This document shows, piece by piece, positions 18,901 to 28,471 of a stretch of DNA of 64,000 nucleotides. Every line of letters begins with the position of its first letter. Position 1 is the first letter of the stretch. Origin of the DNA: Marinobacterium lacunae. Lineage in GTDB: Bacteria > Pseudomonadota > Gammaproteobacteria > Pseudomonadales > Balneatricaceae. The notes beneath the pieces are model-generated. The model worked only from the letters and a program-made list of their open reading frames with translations. It was not told the DNA's origin and ran no database searches. The DNA lies in assembly GCF_000705555.1 (NCBI RefSeq), contig NZ_JMQN01000015.1, forward strand, positions 62,001-126,000. Reading direction: 5' to 3'. The translations under genes and the position numbers were made by a program.

Positions 18901-19548
18901 ATGCCTGACACCGAACCTTTCGTCTTCATGGGCGGGACGTTTGATCCCGTTCATAACGGACATCTACGCACAGCGTTGGAGATTCAGCAGTGGCTGGATC
19001 TTCCGCAGCTGTGCCTGATCCCGTCGAAGATGCCGGTGCATCGCGATGAGCCCGGGTGTACCTCGGAGCAGCGTCTTGCCATGGTGCAGATCGCCGTTGC
19101 CGACGAACCACGGCTGTGTGCCGATGACCGAGAGATCCTCTCGGACAAACCCTCCTACTCGCTGTTGACGCTTGAGTCGTTGCGTGAGGAACTTGGGCCG
19201 CAGAGATCACTCTGTATGGTGATGGGTATGGATGCCTATCTCGGGTTGCCGAACTGGCACCGCTGGGAGCGTTTTCTCGATCTGTGCCACATTATCGTGG
19301 TGACGCGGCCGGGCTACAGCTTTCAGGACGATACGCAGATGCGCAATTTTTCAGATCGGCATGCCGCGCAGTCGGCAGAAACGCTTCGGCAGATGCCAGC
19401 GGGCCGTGTGCTGCTGCATGAATTGACCCCCTTGGGCATATCGGCGACTCAGATACGTCGCCTGATAGCGAAGGGAGACTCTCCACGTTATCTGATGCCG
19501 GATGCCGTGTGGGACTATATACAAACCAATAGGCTTTATGGCTTTTAA
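18901..19548 (+). CDS. nadD: nicotinate-nucleotide adenylyltransferase
   Basis: This enzyme transfers AMP from ATP to nicotinate mononucleotide in NAD synthesis. The roughly 215-residue protein has the nucleotidyltransferase signature FVFMGGTFDPVHNGHLRTAL near the N-terminus and the C-terminal ISATQIRRLIAKGDSPRYL (ISSTxxR motif). The ATG at 18901 is preferred; an adjacent in-frame GTG at 18898, touching the proA stop, is an equally close alternative. The gene sits between proA and rsfS, the conserved order in many gammaproteobacteria. Confidence 0.95.
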   Translation: MPDTEPFVFMGGTFDPVHNGHLRTALEIQQWLDLPQLCLIPSKMPVHRDEPGCTSEQRLAMVQIAVADEPRLCADDREILSDKPSYSLLTLESLREELGPQRSLCMVMGMDAYLGLPNWHRWERFLDLCHIIVVTRPGYSFQDDTQMRNFSDRHAAQSAETLRQMPAGRVLLHELTPLGISATQIRRLIAKGDSPRYLMPDAVWDYIQTNRLYGF

Positions 19549-19567
19549 CAAAGGTACTGAAAACCCG

Positions 19568-19915
19568 ATGCAGACCGATCAGTTGATCAACCTGGTACAG
19601 AACGCGCTCGACGACATGAAAGCGCGTGATGTGGTAATGCTGGATGTGACCGGCAAATCAAGCGTAACCGATTATATGCTGGTGGCCAGCGGAACCTCTA
19701 AGCGGCACGTGATGTCCGTTGCACAGGAAGTGGTCGACAAGGTCAAGGAAGCCGGCCTGCGCCCTGTGGGCATTGAAGGCGAAGGCGTTGGCGACTGGGT
19801 GCTTGTGGATCTGGGCGATGTGATCGTGCATGTCATGATGCCCGACGCGCGCACTTTCTACGATATCGAGCGTCTATGGTCATTCGATACTGAAAGCGAA
19901 GCGGCTGCGGACTGA
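19568..19915 (+). CDS. rsfS: ribosomal silencing factor RsfS
   Basis: RsfS binds ribosomal protein uL14 on the large subunit and blocks subunit joining during starvation. The 115-residue protein starts at [16 protein letters not shown]; an upstream in-frame ATG inside nadD would add 22 residues foreign to the family. Motifs include [20 protein letters not shown] and [20 protein letters not shown]. It lies 19 bases after nadD and 2 bases before rlmH, the usual nadD-rsfS-rlmH order. Confidence 0.95.
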   Translation: MQTDQLINLVQNALDDMKARDVVMLDVTGKSSVTDYMLVASGTSKRHVMSVAQEVVDKVKEAGLRPVGIEGEGVGDWVLVDLGDVIVHVMMPDARTFYDIERLWSFDTESEAAAD

Positions 19916-19917
19916 AT

Positions 19918-20385
19918 ATGCGTATCCGCCTGATTGCTGTTGGCGGCAAGATGCCGGGCTGGGTTACCGAGGGGTACGAAGAGTACGCCCGGCGACTGCC
20001 CGGCGACTTTCGTTTGGAGCTGGTCGAACTGGCGTTGGGTCATCGCGGCAAGGGTGCCGATACAGCCCGGGCGATCCGCAGCGAGGGCGATGCCATGCTG
20101 GCGGCGATTCCGAAAGGTGATCGCGTGATCGCGTTGACAGTCGATGGCCGGCCCTGGTCGACCGAAAAGCTGGCGGAGCAGGCGGAAGAGTGGCGCATGT
20201 CCGGTCATAACCTGTCGCTGCTGGTGGGCGGGCCTGACGGTCTGGATCCCCGCTGTGTGGCGGCGGCCGATCAAAAGTGGTCGTTATCGGCGCTGACCTT
20301 GCCACACCCGTTGGTGCGAATTCTGCTCGCTGAACAGCTCTATCGGGCATGGACCCTGCTTCAGGGCCACCCCTATCACAAGTAA
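19918..20385 (+). CDS. rlmH: 23S rRNA pseudouridine-1915 N3-methyltransferase
   Basis: This SPOUT methyltransferase uses S-adenosylmethionine to methylate pseudouridine 1915 of helix 69, a base made by RluD (encoded at 1371-2339 in this window). The 155-residue protein starts [20 protein letters not shown]. It contains [12 protein letters not shown] and [20 protein letters not shown], and ends in the conserved HPYHK. Length matches E. coli RlmH (155). Confidence 0.97.
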   Translation: MRIRLIAVGGKMPGWVTEGYEEYARRLPGDFRLELVELALGHRGKGADTARAIRSEGDAMLAAIPKGDRVIALTVDGRPWSTEKLAEQAEEWRMSGHNLSLLVGGPDGLDPRCVAAADQKWSLSALTLPHPLVRILLAEQLYRAWTLLQGHPYHK

Positions 20386-20394
20386 TCCATCGCG

Positions 20395-22275
20395 ATGACA
20401 CGCCCTGAGCGCTTAAAAGATTATTCCCAGGAAAGCATAACGTTCACCAATCGTGCAGTTATCGCCATGCTTATTGTGGTGGTGATGATGGCTGTTCTGG
20501 TGGGGCGTATCTATTTCCTGCAGGTGATCGAGCATGACCGCTACGCCGCGATCTCCGAGAACAATCGCGTGCAGTTGCAGCCGGTTGCGCCCCGCCGAGG
20601 GCTGATCTATGACCGCAATGGGGTGCTGTTGGCCGATAACCGGCCCAACTTCAGCCTGACCCTGCTCAAGGAGGAGGTGCGGGATATCGACGCGACGATC
20701 GCCCGTATCGGCCAGATCATCGATCTGGAGCCCAGTGATATCGAGCGCTTTCACCGCCGGTTGAATCAGCGCCGCCGTCCCTTCTCGTCGGTGCCGTTGA
20801 AGTTCAGTTTGACGGAGGACGAGATCGCGAAGATCTCGGTCAACTATCATCGTCTGCCGGGTGTGCAGGTCGAAGCCGATCTGGTGCGTTATTACCCGCA
20901 AGGCTCTTCCCTTGTGCATGCGCTTGGTTATGTCGGGCGTATCAATGAGCGCGAGTTGCAGACGCTGGATCCGGAAAACTATGCCGCCACCCATTACGTC
21001 GGCAAGCTCGGGGTGGAGAAGTTTTACGAACCGATGCTGCATGGCAAGGTTGGATTTCAGAAAGTGGAGACCAATGCACGCGGGCGTGTATTGAGGGTGC
21101 TGGAGAGTCAGGATCCGGTGCCGGGTGTCGATATTCAGCTCAGCCTGGATATCAAACTGCAGAAGTTCTCCGAGTCTCTGATTGCGGGCCGGCGTGCAGC
21201 TATCGTCGCCATAGAGCCCAAGACCGGCGCTATTCTGGCACTGGTCAGTACGCCGGGCTACGACCCCAACAAGTTTGTCACCGGAATATCGAGCAAGGAT
21301 TACGGGGAGCTCCGGGATTCGCCCGATCTGCCACTGTATAACCGCGCTATCCGCGGCCGTTACCCACCGGGCTCGACGCTGAAACCGTTCACCGCACTGG
21401 CGGCCATCGACAGCGGCTCTGTGCCGCTCTCCCACAAGGTATGGGATCCAGGCTTCTATCAGCTGAGCAAGGGCGGGCGTAAATACCGAGACTGGAAACG
21501 CTGGGGACACGGTTGGGTGGATCTGGACCATGCACTGGCAGAGTCCTGTGACGTCTGGTTCTACGACGCCGGTTACAAAACCGGTATCGATCATATGTCC
21601 GACTATCTGGGCCGGTTCGGTTTTGGTCAGGTGACCAGTCTTGATCTGCCCGAAGCGGACAGGGCCAACCTGCCCAGCAAGGAGTGGAAACGGGCTCGTT
21701 ACAAGCAGCCCTGGTATCCCGGCGATTCGCTTAACCTGTCGATCGGCCAGGGCTACATGCTGGCGACACCTTTGCAACTGGCGACCGCCACGGCGGTGTT
21801 GGCCAACAGGGGCAAGTGGGTCCGCCCACGCATGATCGAGGGTGTTATTGGTGATGACGGCAAACTGACAATGCCTGAGCTGGACGGGGTGGAGCCACTT
21901 CCTGAAGATGTGAAGCTGGATCATCCGAACTATTGGGATCCGGTTATTCAGGGCATGGTCCACGTTGTGCAAAGCAGTTATGGTACCGCGCGCCGAGCCG
22001 CCGAGGGTGTGCCCTACACCATGGCCGGGAAGACCGGTACGGCACAGGTCGTGGGGATCGCACAGGATGCCCGTTATGACTCCGAAGCACTGGATGAGCG
22101 ACATCGCGACCACGCACTGTTCGTGACCTTCGCACCGGTGGAAGACCCCAAAATCGCGGTCGCCGTTGTGGTCGAAAACGGTGAGGGCGGTTCGCATACG
22201 GCGGCACCGGTTGCGCGCGAGGTGCTCGATGCCTGGCTGCTGGGCGATTACGACAATGCTCTGGAGAATAAGTAA
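20395..22275 (+). CDS. mrdA: penicillin-binding protein 2 (elongasome transpeptidase)
   Basis: PBP2 is the transpeptidase of the rod-shape elongation complex, working with RodA. The 626-residue protein has a short cytoplasmic tail, one transmembrane helix at about 22-42, a dimerisation/pedestal domain beginning PVAPRRGLIYDRNGVLLADN, and the transpeptidase domain. Active-site motifs are present: S327-TLK (SxxK), S384-CD (SxN equivalent) and K546-TG. It overlaps rodA by one base (TAATG). Confidence 0.96.
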   Translation: MTRPERLKDYSQESITFTNRAVIAMLIVVVMMAVLVGRIYFLQVIEHDRYAAISENNRVQLQPVAPRRGLIYDRNGVLLADNRPNFSLTLLKEEVRDIDATIARIGQIIDLEPSDIERFHRRLNQRRRPFSSVPLKFSLTEDEIAKISVNYHRLPGVQVEADLVRYYPQGSSLVHALGYVGRINERELQTLDPENYAATHYVGKLGVEKFYEPMLHGKVGFQKVETNARGRVLRVLESQDPVPGVDIQLSLDIKLQKFSESLIAGRRAAIVAIEPKTGAILALVSTPGYDPNKFVTGISSKDYGELRDSPDLPLYNRAIRGRYPPGSTLKPFTALAAIDSGSVPLSHKVWDPGFYQLSKGGRKYRDWKRWGHGWVDLDHALAESCDVWFYDAGYKTGIDHMSDYLGRFGFGQVTSLDLPEADRANLPSKEWKRARYKQPWYPGDSLNLSIGQGYMLATPLQLATATAVLANRGKWVRPRMIEGVIGDDGKLTMPELDGVEPLPEDVKLDHPNYWDPVIQGMVHVVQSSYGTARRAAEGVPYTMAGKTGTAQVVGIAQDARYDSEALDERHRDHALFVTFAPVEDPKIAVAVVVENGEGGSHTAAPVAREVLDAWLLGDYDNALENK

Positions 22276-23417
22276 TGAGTCAGCGGGACTTTCAGCGCAC
22301 GCTGTCTGACAGTTCGACCCATCTGAGCCGGCCAACCGGACTGTGGAGCTATACCCATCTTGATGCCTGGCTTTTGCTGCTGTTACTTGCACTGTGCGGC
22401 TTCGGTCTTTTCGTGCTCTACAGCGCCTCTGGGCGGGATGTGGGGTATGTGGAGCGCCAGGCGGTACGTATGGCGGCCGGCTTTTTCGTCATGATTGTGC
22501 TGGCACAGCTGCGCCCGCGCACCTTTGATCGCCTGGGGCCCTGGGCCTATGCCGCAGGTACTGGTTTGCTGGTCGCTGTGTTGCTGTTCGGGGTGGGCGC
22601 CAAAGGGGCGCAGCGCTGGATTGAGTTCGGCGGTTTTCGTTTCCAGCCCGCCGAAATCATGAAGCTGGTGCTGCCGATCACGGTGGCGGGTTTCCTTGCA
22701 CGCAAGGCCTTGCCGCCGAGCTTTATGCGCCTGGGACTGGCGCTGGCCATCATCGGCGTACCGACCGTTTTGATTATGAAACAGCCCGATCTCGGTACCT
22801 CATTGCTGATCGCCGCGTCTGGGGTGTTTGTGATCCTGCTCTCCGGCGTCTATTGGCGCTGGATCTTCCTGGCCGGAGGGCTGTGCGCAGCGGCGCTGCC
22901 GGGACTGTGGATGGTCATGAAAGATTATCAGCGTCAGCGAGTACTTACTTTTCTTGACCCGGAGAGTGATCCACTCGGATCGGGCTGGAACATCATTCAA
23001 TCGAAGACCGCCATCGGCTCAGGGGGATTGGCGGGCAAGGGTTGGCTGCACGGTACCCAGTCACAGCTGGATTTCCTGCCGGAATCCCATACCGATTTCA
23101 TCATCGCGGTGATCGGTGAGGAACTTGGCATGACGGGGGTGATCGTACTCTTATCGCTCTACCTGCTGATCATCGGTCGCGGCATGGTGATCGCGACGCA
23201 GGCTCAGGACAGCTTCTCGCGATTATTGGCCGGCAGTGTGACACTGACCTTCTTTGTCTACGTATTCGTCAATATCGGCATGGTCAGCGGTTTGTTGCCG
23301 GTCGTCGGCGTACCACTGCCGATGGTCAGTTACGGCGGAACCTCCATCGTGACACTGATGTGCGGGTTTGGCATTCTGATGTCGATCCACACCCATCGAC
23401 AGATGTTGATACGGTGA
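22275..23417 (+). CDS. rodA: rod-shape peptidoglycan glycosyltransferase RodA
   Basis: This SEDS-family polymerase extends glycan strands from lipid II and pairs with PBP2. The 380-residue protein has about ten hydrophobic helices. SEDS signatures are GAQRWIEFGGFRFQPAEIMK, FLPESHTDFIIAVIGEELG and, near the end, LPMVSYGGTSIVTLMCGFG. The start overlaps the mrdA stop. It is also known as mrdB. Confidence 0.96.
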   Translation: MSQRDFQRTLSDSSTHLSRPTGLWSYTHLDAWLLLLLLALCGFGLFVLYSASGRDVGYVERQAVRMAAGFFVMIVLAQLRPRTFDRLGPWAYAAGTGLLVAVLLFGVGAKGAQRWIEFGGFRFQPAEIMKLVLPITVAGFLARKALPPSFMRLGLALAIIGVPTVLIMKQPDLGTSLLIAASGVFVILLSGVYWRWIFLAGGLCAAALPGLWMVMKDYQRQRVLTFLDPESDPLGSGWNIIQSKTAIGSGGLAGKGWLHGTQSQLDFLPESHTDFIIAVIGEELGMTGVIVLLSLYLLIIGRGMVIATQAQDSFSRLLAGSVTLTFFVYVFVNIGMVSGLLPVVGVPLPMVSYGGTSIVTLMCGFGILMSIHTHRQMLIR

Positions 23418-23479
23418 CACTGCGTTCCAGCGGCAGGCATAATCGACCCCCGTCGGGGGATACAATCAGGAGTTGCAAG

Positions 23480-24487
23480 ATGCGAAACCCAATAGGCGCA
23501 CGGATAGCTGTGAGCGCCACGCTGTTAGGTATCATGGCTGCCGGTCAGGGCAGCGCAGTCGCAGGGCAGGGTTATGCCGATCGGCCGGAAGCTCAGCCTC
23601 TGTATGAAAAGCTGGAAAGTCAGGGTTTCGAACATGAGTACCTGCGTGCGGTGCTTGATGACGCCAAGCAGCAGGAGTCGATACTCAAGGCGATGTCCCG
23701 CCCGGCTGAAAAGCGCCTGACCTGGGGTGAGTATCGCAAGATCTTCGTAGAGCCCAAGCGTATCAGTCAGGGCTTGGAGTTCTGGAAGGAACATGCCGAT
23801 ACTCTGGCCCGAGCCGAGGCCCAGTACGGCGTACCTGCGGAGATTATCGTATCGATTATCGGCGTTGAAACCCGCTACGGCCGGATCATGGGTAACTACC
23901 GTGTACTCGATGCGCTGGCCACGCTGGGCTTTGATTACCCCAAGCGGGGCGAGTTTTTCCTTGGTCAGCTAGAGCAGTATCTGCTGATGACGAGAGAAGA
24001 GGGCATTGAGCCGGGCACCCTGAAAGGCTCCTATGCCGGCGCCATGGGTTACGGTCAGTTTATCCCGTCCAGCTTCCGTCATTTTGCCGTCGACTTCGAT
24101 GGCGATGGCAAGCGCAACATCTGGGGCAATCCTGTGGATGCGATCGGCAGTGTCGCACACTATTTCAGCGAACACGGTTGGCAGCCGGGAGAACCGGTGC
24201 GCTCCAATGTGGTGATGGATAAGCCTGCACAGGATGAGTGGATCAATGCAGATCTAAAGCCAGAGGTGACGCTGGCGCAGTGGGCTGAGCGTGGCATTCA
24301 CACCCAGCGGGGTCTGGATCAGGATCAGACAGCGACGCTGATGCGACTGGAGATGGAAGATGGCGACCACTACTGGTTCGGTCTGCATAACTTCTACGTC
24401 ATTACGCGATATAACCATAGCCGGCTGTACGCCTCGGCCGTGTACGAGCTGAGTCAGGCGATTCGCGAAGCGCGCGGAAACGACTGA
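23480..24487 (+). CDS. mltB: membrane-bound lytic murein transglycosylase B
   Basis: MltB cleaves the MurNAc-GlcNAc bond, forming 1,6-anhydroMurNAc ends. The start at 23480 (MRNPIGARIAVSATLLGIMA) has CAGGAG about 10 bases upstream and gives a 335-residue protein with a signal peptide; the in-frame ATG further upstream lies inside rodA. The catalytic glutamate is in IVSIIGVETRYGRIMGNYRV, with SYAGAMGYGQFIPSSF further on. No lipobox cysteine is obvious, so it may be periplasmic rather than lipid-anchored. Confidence 0.94.
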   Translation: MRNPIGARIAVSATLLGIMAAGQGSAVAGQGYADRPEAQPLYEKLESQGFEHEYLRAVLDDAKQQESILKAMSRPAEKRLTWGEYRKIFVEPKRISQGLEFWKEHADTLARAEAQYGVPAEIIVSIIGVETRYGRIMGNYRVLDALATLGFDYPKRGEFFLGQLEQYLLMTREEGIEPGTLKGSYAGAMGYGQFIPSSFRHFAVDFDGDGKRNIWGNPVDAIGSVAHYFSEHGWQPGEPVRSNVVMDKPAQDEWINADLKPEVTLAQWAERGIHTQRGLDQDQTATLMRLEMEDGDHYWFGLHNFYVITRYNHSRLYASAVYELSQAIREARGND

Positions 24488-24504
24488 AAGGGGACATTGA
24501 TCGG

Positions 24505-25377
24505 ATGAATTACCTGCGAGCGATGTTGTTATTGGTCGGCCTTTCTCTGCTGGTCAGTGGTTGTTCATCGGTAGGTGAGAAGGAGGAGAATGCCGGTCGT
24601 TATTCGATGAAGCATGATCGCTACCCCTCCACTCCGGTCGACGTATCCAGCGTGCCCGATGCGGTGCCTCGGATTGAGCCGAAAAGCCGTGGCGGCAACA
24701 AGAGCCCCTACCGTGTGTTGGGCCAGAACTACTATGTTCTGGGCTCTGCAAGCGGCTATCGTGAGCGTGGTGTCGCGTCGTGGTATGGGGAGAAGTTTCA
24801 TGGCCATTTGACCTCTAATGGCGAAACCTACGACATGTACAAGATGTCAGCGGCACACAAAACCCTGCCGTTGCCGACCTTTGCCCGGATCACCAATCTG
24901 GATAATGGCCGTCAGGTGATTGTCCGGGTTAACGACAGGGGGCCTTTCCACGACGATCGCCTGATCGATCTCTCCTACGCGGCGGCGGCACGGCTGGATA
25001 TGCTTGGCCATGGAACCGCGCGGGTCGAGGTTGAAGCGATCGATCCTGCCTCCTGGGGCAGCGGGACGGTGCTGGCAGCGGCCGAGCAGGGTTCGGGGGC
25101 GATGCATAACGCGCCTGCACAGAGCAACGGTGATATGGATGCCACCGGGCGCTTCCTGCAGGTGGGCGCCTACTCATCCAACAGCACCGCGCAGCGGGTC
25201 CAAAACCAGCTGGTGGCCTATGCCAACGGTGCACCGGTTATGGTGCATGAGGTCGAGCGCGATGGACGTCAGCTCTACCGCGTGTTGATCGGGCCGCTTG
25301 AGGGCAGTGCCGCGGAGCTGATATCGCAGGTTCAGGCCGCGGGCCATCCGGCGCCAATCTTGATAGACTATCCCTGA
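24505..25377 (+). CDS. rlpA: septal/rare lipoprotein A (RlpA), DPBB plus SPOR
   Basis: RlpA of Pseudomonas is a lytic transglycosylase acting on naked glycan strands at septa. The 290-residue protein has a lipoprotein signal (lipobox VSGC), a double-psi beta-barrel domain with GVASWYGEKFHGHLTSNGE, VRVNDRGPFHDDRLIDLS and YAAAARL, and a C-terminal SPOR domain (about residues 210-288) that would target denuded peptidoglycan. It lies 17 bases after mltB; mltB-rlpA-dacA is a conserved order. Confidence 0.95.
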   Translation: MNYLRAMLLLVGLSLLVSGCSSVGEKEENAGRYSMKHDRYPSTPVDVSSVPDAVPRIEPKSRGGNKSPYRVLGQNYYVLGSASGYRERGVASWYGEKFHGHLTSNGETYDMYKMSAAHKTLPLPTFARITNLDNGRQVIVRVNDRGPFHDDRLIDLSYAAAARLDMLGHGTARVEVEAIDPASWGSGTVLAAAEQGSGAMHNAPAQSNGDMDATGRFLQVGAYSSNSTAQRVQNQLVAYANGAPVMVHEVERDGRQLYRVLIGPLEGSAAELISQVQAAGHPAPILIDYP

Positions 25378-25442
25378 TCTGACTCAGGTGGGGAACGTTT
25401 ACGCTTTCCGCCTGTCCACCTGTCGACGCTTTCAACTACCCG

Positions 25443-26621
25443 ATGATGACCACCATGCTGCAGAGACTCTACCGCACACCCTTTTATCTATTCTCGCTCA
25501 TTGCACTGACCCTGCTGACGCTGAAGGTACAGGCGGCCGATATTATTCCTGCGCCCCCGCAGATTGCGGCTTCCGCGTATCTGGTGATGGATGCCGATAG
25601 CGGTGAAATTCTTCTGGCTAAAGATGCGGACCAGCGCTTTGCGCCGGCCAGTCTGACCAAGATGATGACCAGCTATATCGTCGAGTACGAAATCTCCCAA
25701 GGCAATGTATCCGAGGATGATCTGGTACCGGTCAGCGAGAAGGCCTGGCGTACCCCGGGCTCTCGTATGTTTATCCGTGAAGGTACCCAGGTGAAACTTG
25801 GTGATCTGCTTCACGGTGTGGTGATCCAGTCGGGTAACGATGCTTCTGTTGCACTGGCGGAATATATCGCAGGTGGCGAGCGGGCATTTGCCGATCTGAT
25901 GAATCAGCATGCGTCAAAACTGGGTCTGACCAACACCCATTTCGAGAACGCGACCGGTCTGCCGCATGAAAACCATTACTCATCGCCGCACGATCTTGCA
26001 CTGATCGGCCGTGCCCTGATCAAGCGTTTCCCGGAACACTACGCGATCTATTCGCAGAAGTACTTCACCTACAACAAGATCCGTCAGCCCAACCGCAACC
26101 GTCTGCTATGGCGTGACGACAGCGTTGACGGTATCAAGACCGGTCATACTGACGAGGCAGGTTACTGCCTGGTGGCCTCTGCCAAACGTGACGGCATGCG
26201 GCTGATTTCGGTGGTGCTGGGCACCTCCAGCGAAGAGGCGCGTGCGCAGGAATCCCAGAAACTGCTGGCTTATGCTTTCCGTTTCTACCGCACCCATCAG
26301 CTTTACAAGGCAGAGCAGGTGTTGAACCAGACCCGTATTTGGGGTGGTGCTAGCGATAATATCCGTCTGGGCCTGGATCAGGACCTGGCGGTGACCATTC
26401 CGCGCGGTCAGGTGGAGCAGCTTGAAGCTAATCTTGACCTGCCGGGAGTGATCAAGGCACCGGTTGCACGTGGCCAACAGCTGGGCCGGGTGGTCGTCAC
26501 CCTGAACGGAAACGAGGTCAAGGCGGTGCCGCTGGTAGCACTGGACGATGTGCCTGAAGGCAGCTTCTTCAAGAAGATCTGGGACGAGATCCTGCTGTTC
26601 TTTACCAGCCTGTTCAACTAG
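25443..26621 (+). CDS. dacA: D-alanyl-D-alanine carboxypeptidase (PBP5/6)
   Basis: This enzyme removes the terminal D-alanine of peptidoglycan pentapeptides in the periplasm. The 392-residue protein has a signal peptide (cleavage near VQAADI). Active-site motifs are S70-LTK, SGN in VVIQSGNDASVAL, and KTG in VDGIKTGHTDEAGY. A C-terminal beta domain and an amphipathic membrane-anchoring tail (FFKKIWDEILLFFTSLF) complete it. No strong ribosome binding site precedes the ATG; the exact start could be any of the ATGs at codons 1, 2 or 5. Confidence 0.96.
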   Translation: MMTTMLQRLYRTPFYLFSLIALTLLTLKVQAADIIPAPPQIAASAYLVMDADSGEILLAKDADQRFAPASLTKMMTSYIVEYEISQGNVSEDDLVPVSEKAWRTPGSRMFIREGTQVKLGDLLHGVVIQSGNDASVALAEYIAGGERAFADLMNQHASKLGLTNTHFENATGLPHENHYSSPHDLALIGRALIKRFPEHYAIYSQKYFTYNKIRQPNRNRLLWRDDSVDGIKTGHTDEAGYCLVASAKRDGMRLISVVLGTSSEEARAQESQKLLAYAFRFYRTHQLYKAEQVLNQTRIWGGASDNIRLGLDQDLAVTIPRGQVEQLEANLDLPGVIKAPVARGQQLGRVVVTLNGNEVKAVPLVALDDVPEGSFFKKIWDEILLFFTSLFN

Positions 26622-26640
26622 GCAAGCTCGGCACTACAAT

Positions 26641-26662
26641 ACTCCCAGACTATTCTGGGAGT
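26641..26662 (+). repeat. hairpin in front of dat
   Basis: ACTCCCAG (26641-26648) and CTGGGAGT (26655-26662) form a perfect 8-base stem with a 6-base loop, 19 bases after the dacA stop and ending 13 bases before the dat ATG. No T-run follows, so it is a weak terminator. Its right arm overlaps part of the GGGAGTGGAG purine tract serving as the dat ribosome binding site, so pairing could lower dat translation. That role is inference. Confidence 0.45.
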
Positions 26663-26675
26663 GGAGTTTGCAGGC

Positions 26676-27542
26676 ATGGCTGAGGGTATCGTCTACCTCA
26701 ATGGCGAATTTGTCCCCGCCAGTGAAGCGAAAGTCTCGGTGTTCGACCGGGGCTTTTTGTTTGGAGACAGTGTCTACGAAGTCATCCCCTTTTACCGCGG
26801 GGTGGGGTTTCGTCTTGAGCAACACCTTAAACGTCTGCGACATAGCCTGTCGGCGCTGAGAATTCCCCTTGAGAAGGAGTGGCAGGGGGTGCTTGATGAG
26901 TTGGTCAGGCGCAATGGTGGCGGCAATGTTTCGGTTTACCTGCAGATTACACGCGGCAATGCCGGACGTCGTACCCCCGTCTATGACGAACACATGACGC
27001 CGACGGTGTTTGCCTGCTGCAGCCCGATACGCGATATCTACGCGGCGGGAGCTGATAACATCGCGGGTATTCGTGTCATTGTCACGACTGATCTGCGGTG
27101 GCACCGCTGCGACATAAAAGCCAATGGTTTGCTACCCAATATTCTGGTGTTGCAGCAGGCGCGCGAAGCCGGTGCCGATGAGGCATTGATGATCAGGGAC
27201 GGTGTGTTGACGGAGGGGGGATCCTCCAACCTGTTTATGGTCAGTAACGGGGTGATCTACACCCCCAGACTCAGTTCGGAGATTTTAGGCGGTACGACAC
27301 GTGAACTTGTTCTTGAGTTGGCGCGTGAAGCCGGTATTCCGTTGCAGGAAGCCGATCTGAGTTATGAACAGTTGCTCGGCGCGGACGAGGTGTGGATATC
27401 CAGTTCGACGCGAGCCGTACTGCCGGTGTTGGAAGTGGACGGACAGCAAATCGGGGAGGGTGGCAAAGGGCCTCTCTGGTTAAGGATGTACGAGCTGTTC
27501 CGCCAGTTTCACCAACGGTTGATGAGTGGAGAAGAGTTATGA
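26676..27542 (+). CDS. dat: D-amino acid (D-alanine) transaminase, PLP fold type IV
   Basis: This enzyme transfers amino groups between D-alanine and 2-oxoglutarate-type keto acids, giving D-glutamate and pyruvate. The ATG at 26676 is preferred over an in-frame GTG at 26661 that lies within the hairpin. The 288-residue product has family IV motifs: GIVYLNGEFVPASEAKVSVF, DRGFLFGDSVYEVIPFY, and HRCDIKANGLLPNILVLQQA (PLP lysine), followed by LTEGGSSNLFMV. The RCDIK...LLPN pattern favours Dat over branched-chain transaminase or PabC. Its place after dacA, which releases D-alanine, is suggestive. It overlaps the next gene by 4 bases. Confidence 0.85.
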   Translation: MAEGIVYLNGEFVPASEAKVSVFDRGFLFGDSVYEVIPFYRGVGFRLEQHLKRLRHSLSALRIPLEKEWQGVLDELVRRNGGGNVSVYLQITRGNAGRRTPVYDEHMTPTVFACCSPIRDIYAAGADNIAGIRVIVTTDLRWHRCDIKANGLLPNILVLQQAREAGADEALMIRDGVLTEGGSSNLFMVSNGVIYTPRLSSEILGGTTRELVLELAREAGIPLQEADLSYEQLLGADEVWISSSTRAVLPVLEVDGQQIGEGGKGPLWLRMYELFRQFHQRLMSGEEL

Positions 27543-27814
27543 GTGATACACCAGAAGCCCCCAAGATTGAGTTTCCCTGTGAAAACTATCCGATCAAGGT
27601 GGTGGGCCATAATGAAGACGATTTCCGGGGTTTCGTCATCGAAACCGTGCAGATCCATGCCCCGGACCTGGATATCACCACGGTTACCGTGAACGAGAGC
27701 CGGACCGGCAAATACCTGTCGGTGCGTCTGCAGATTACAGCGACCGGCGAAGATCAACTGATTCGGCTGCATGAAGATCTGAAAGCCTCGGGTCGCGTGC
27801 AGACGGTGCTTTGA
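27539..27814 (+). CDS. ybeD: YbeD-family protein (DUF493)
   Basis: This 91-residue protein starts [20 protein letters not shown] and continues with [20 protein letters not shown]. It matches the YbeD/DUF493 family, a small ACT-like ferredoxin-fold protein that lies between dacA and lipB in many gammaproteobacteria and has been suggested to act in lipoate-related or regulatory roles; its biochemical role is not established. It overlaps dat (ATGA) and shares a TGATG junction with lipB, so all three are translationally coupled. Confidence 0.92.
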   Translation: MSDTPEAPKIEFPCENYPIKVVGHNEDDFRGFVIETVQIHAPDLDITTVTVNESRTGKYLSVRLQITATGEDQLIRLHEDLKASGRVQTVL

Positions 27815-28467
27815 TGCCGGTGGCCGATCAGGTTATAGCACGGGTGCTGGGCCTTCAGCCCTATGAGCCCACTTGGCGGCGGATGCAGACGCTGACCGCT
27901 GAGCGTGGACCCGATACGCTGGATGAGATCTGGCTGCTTGAGCATGAGCCAGTGTTCACGCAAGGGCAGGCGGGTAAAGCGGAACATCTGCTTAATCCCG
28001 GCGATATCCCGGTCATTCAGGCTGACCGTGGCGGTCAGGTCACCTACCATGGCCCCGGTCAGCTGCTTGCTTACCTGATGGTCGATCTGCGACGCCGTAA
28101 ACTGGGTGTCCGCGATATGGTCAACCTGATGGAGGCGACGGTGGTCAGGGTTCTGGCCGATTTCGATATCCAGGCTTACCCCAAGCCAGATGCTCCGGGG
28201 GTCTATGTTGATGAAGCCAAGATATGCTCATTGGGGCTGAGGGTGCGTCGAGGCTGCTCTTTTCACGGCCTTGCGCTTAATCTGAACATGGATCTGGCGC
28301 CATTTCTGCGCATCAATCCTTGTGGCTACTCCGGTTTGCAGATGACCCAACTGAGCATGTTGCGGCCCGATGCAGATATTGAGAGCGTACCCGAGCGACT
28401 GCTGAATTACTTGATCGAACAGATCGGGTATACTTCTGTGTCACGAACAACCAGTTGGAACGATTAG
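27814..28467 (+). CDS. lipB: octanoyl-ACP:protein N-octanoyltransferase
   Basis: LipB moves octanoate from acyl carrier protein to lipoyl domains, the first step of lipoate assembly. The ATG at 27814 overlaps the ybeD stop; a TTG at 27811 is a less likely start. The 217-residue protein has the family motifs [35 protein letters not shown] (catalytic lysine) and [14 protein letters not shown] (catalytic cysteine). It lies 4 bases before lipA. Confidence 0.96.
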   Translation: MPVADQVIARVLGLQPYEPTWRRMQTLTAERGPDTLDEIWLLEHEPVFTQGQAGKAEHLLNPGDIPVIQADRGGQVTYHGPGQLLAYLMVDLRRRKLGVRDMVNLMEATVVRVLADFDIQAYPKPDAPGVYVDEAKICSLGLRVRRGCSFHGLALNLNMDLAPFLRINPCGYSGLQMTQLSMLRPDADIESVPERLLNYLIEQIGYTSVSRTTSWND

Positions 28468-28471
28468 TCTT

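Noticed and set aside
17554-18963. 469-codon open frame antisense to proA
   Set aside because: Complete overlap with the conserved proA; composition and lack of motifs mark it as a shadow.
20413-22392. 659-codon open frame antisense to mrdA
   Set aside because: Complete overlap with the conserved PBP2 gene, whose active-site motifs are intact; the antisense frame shows no domain.
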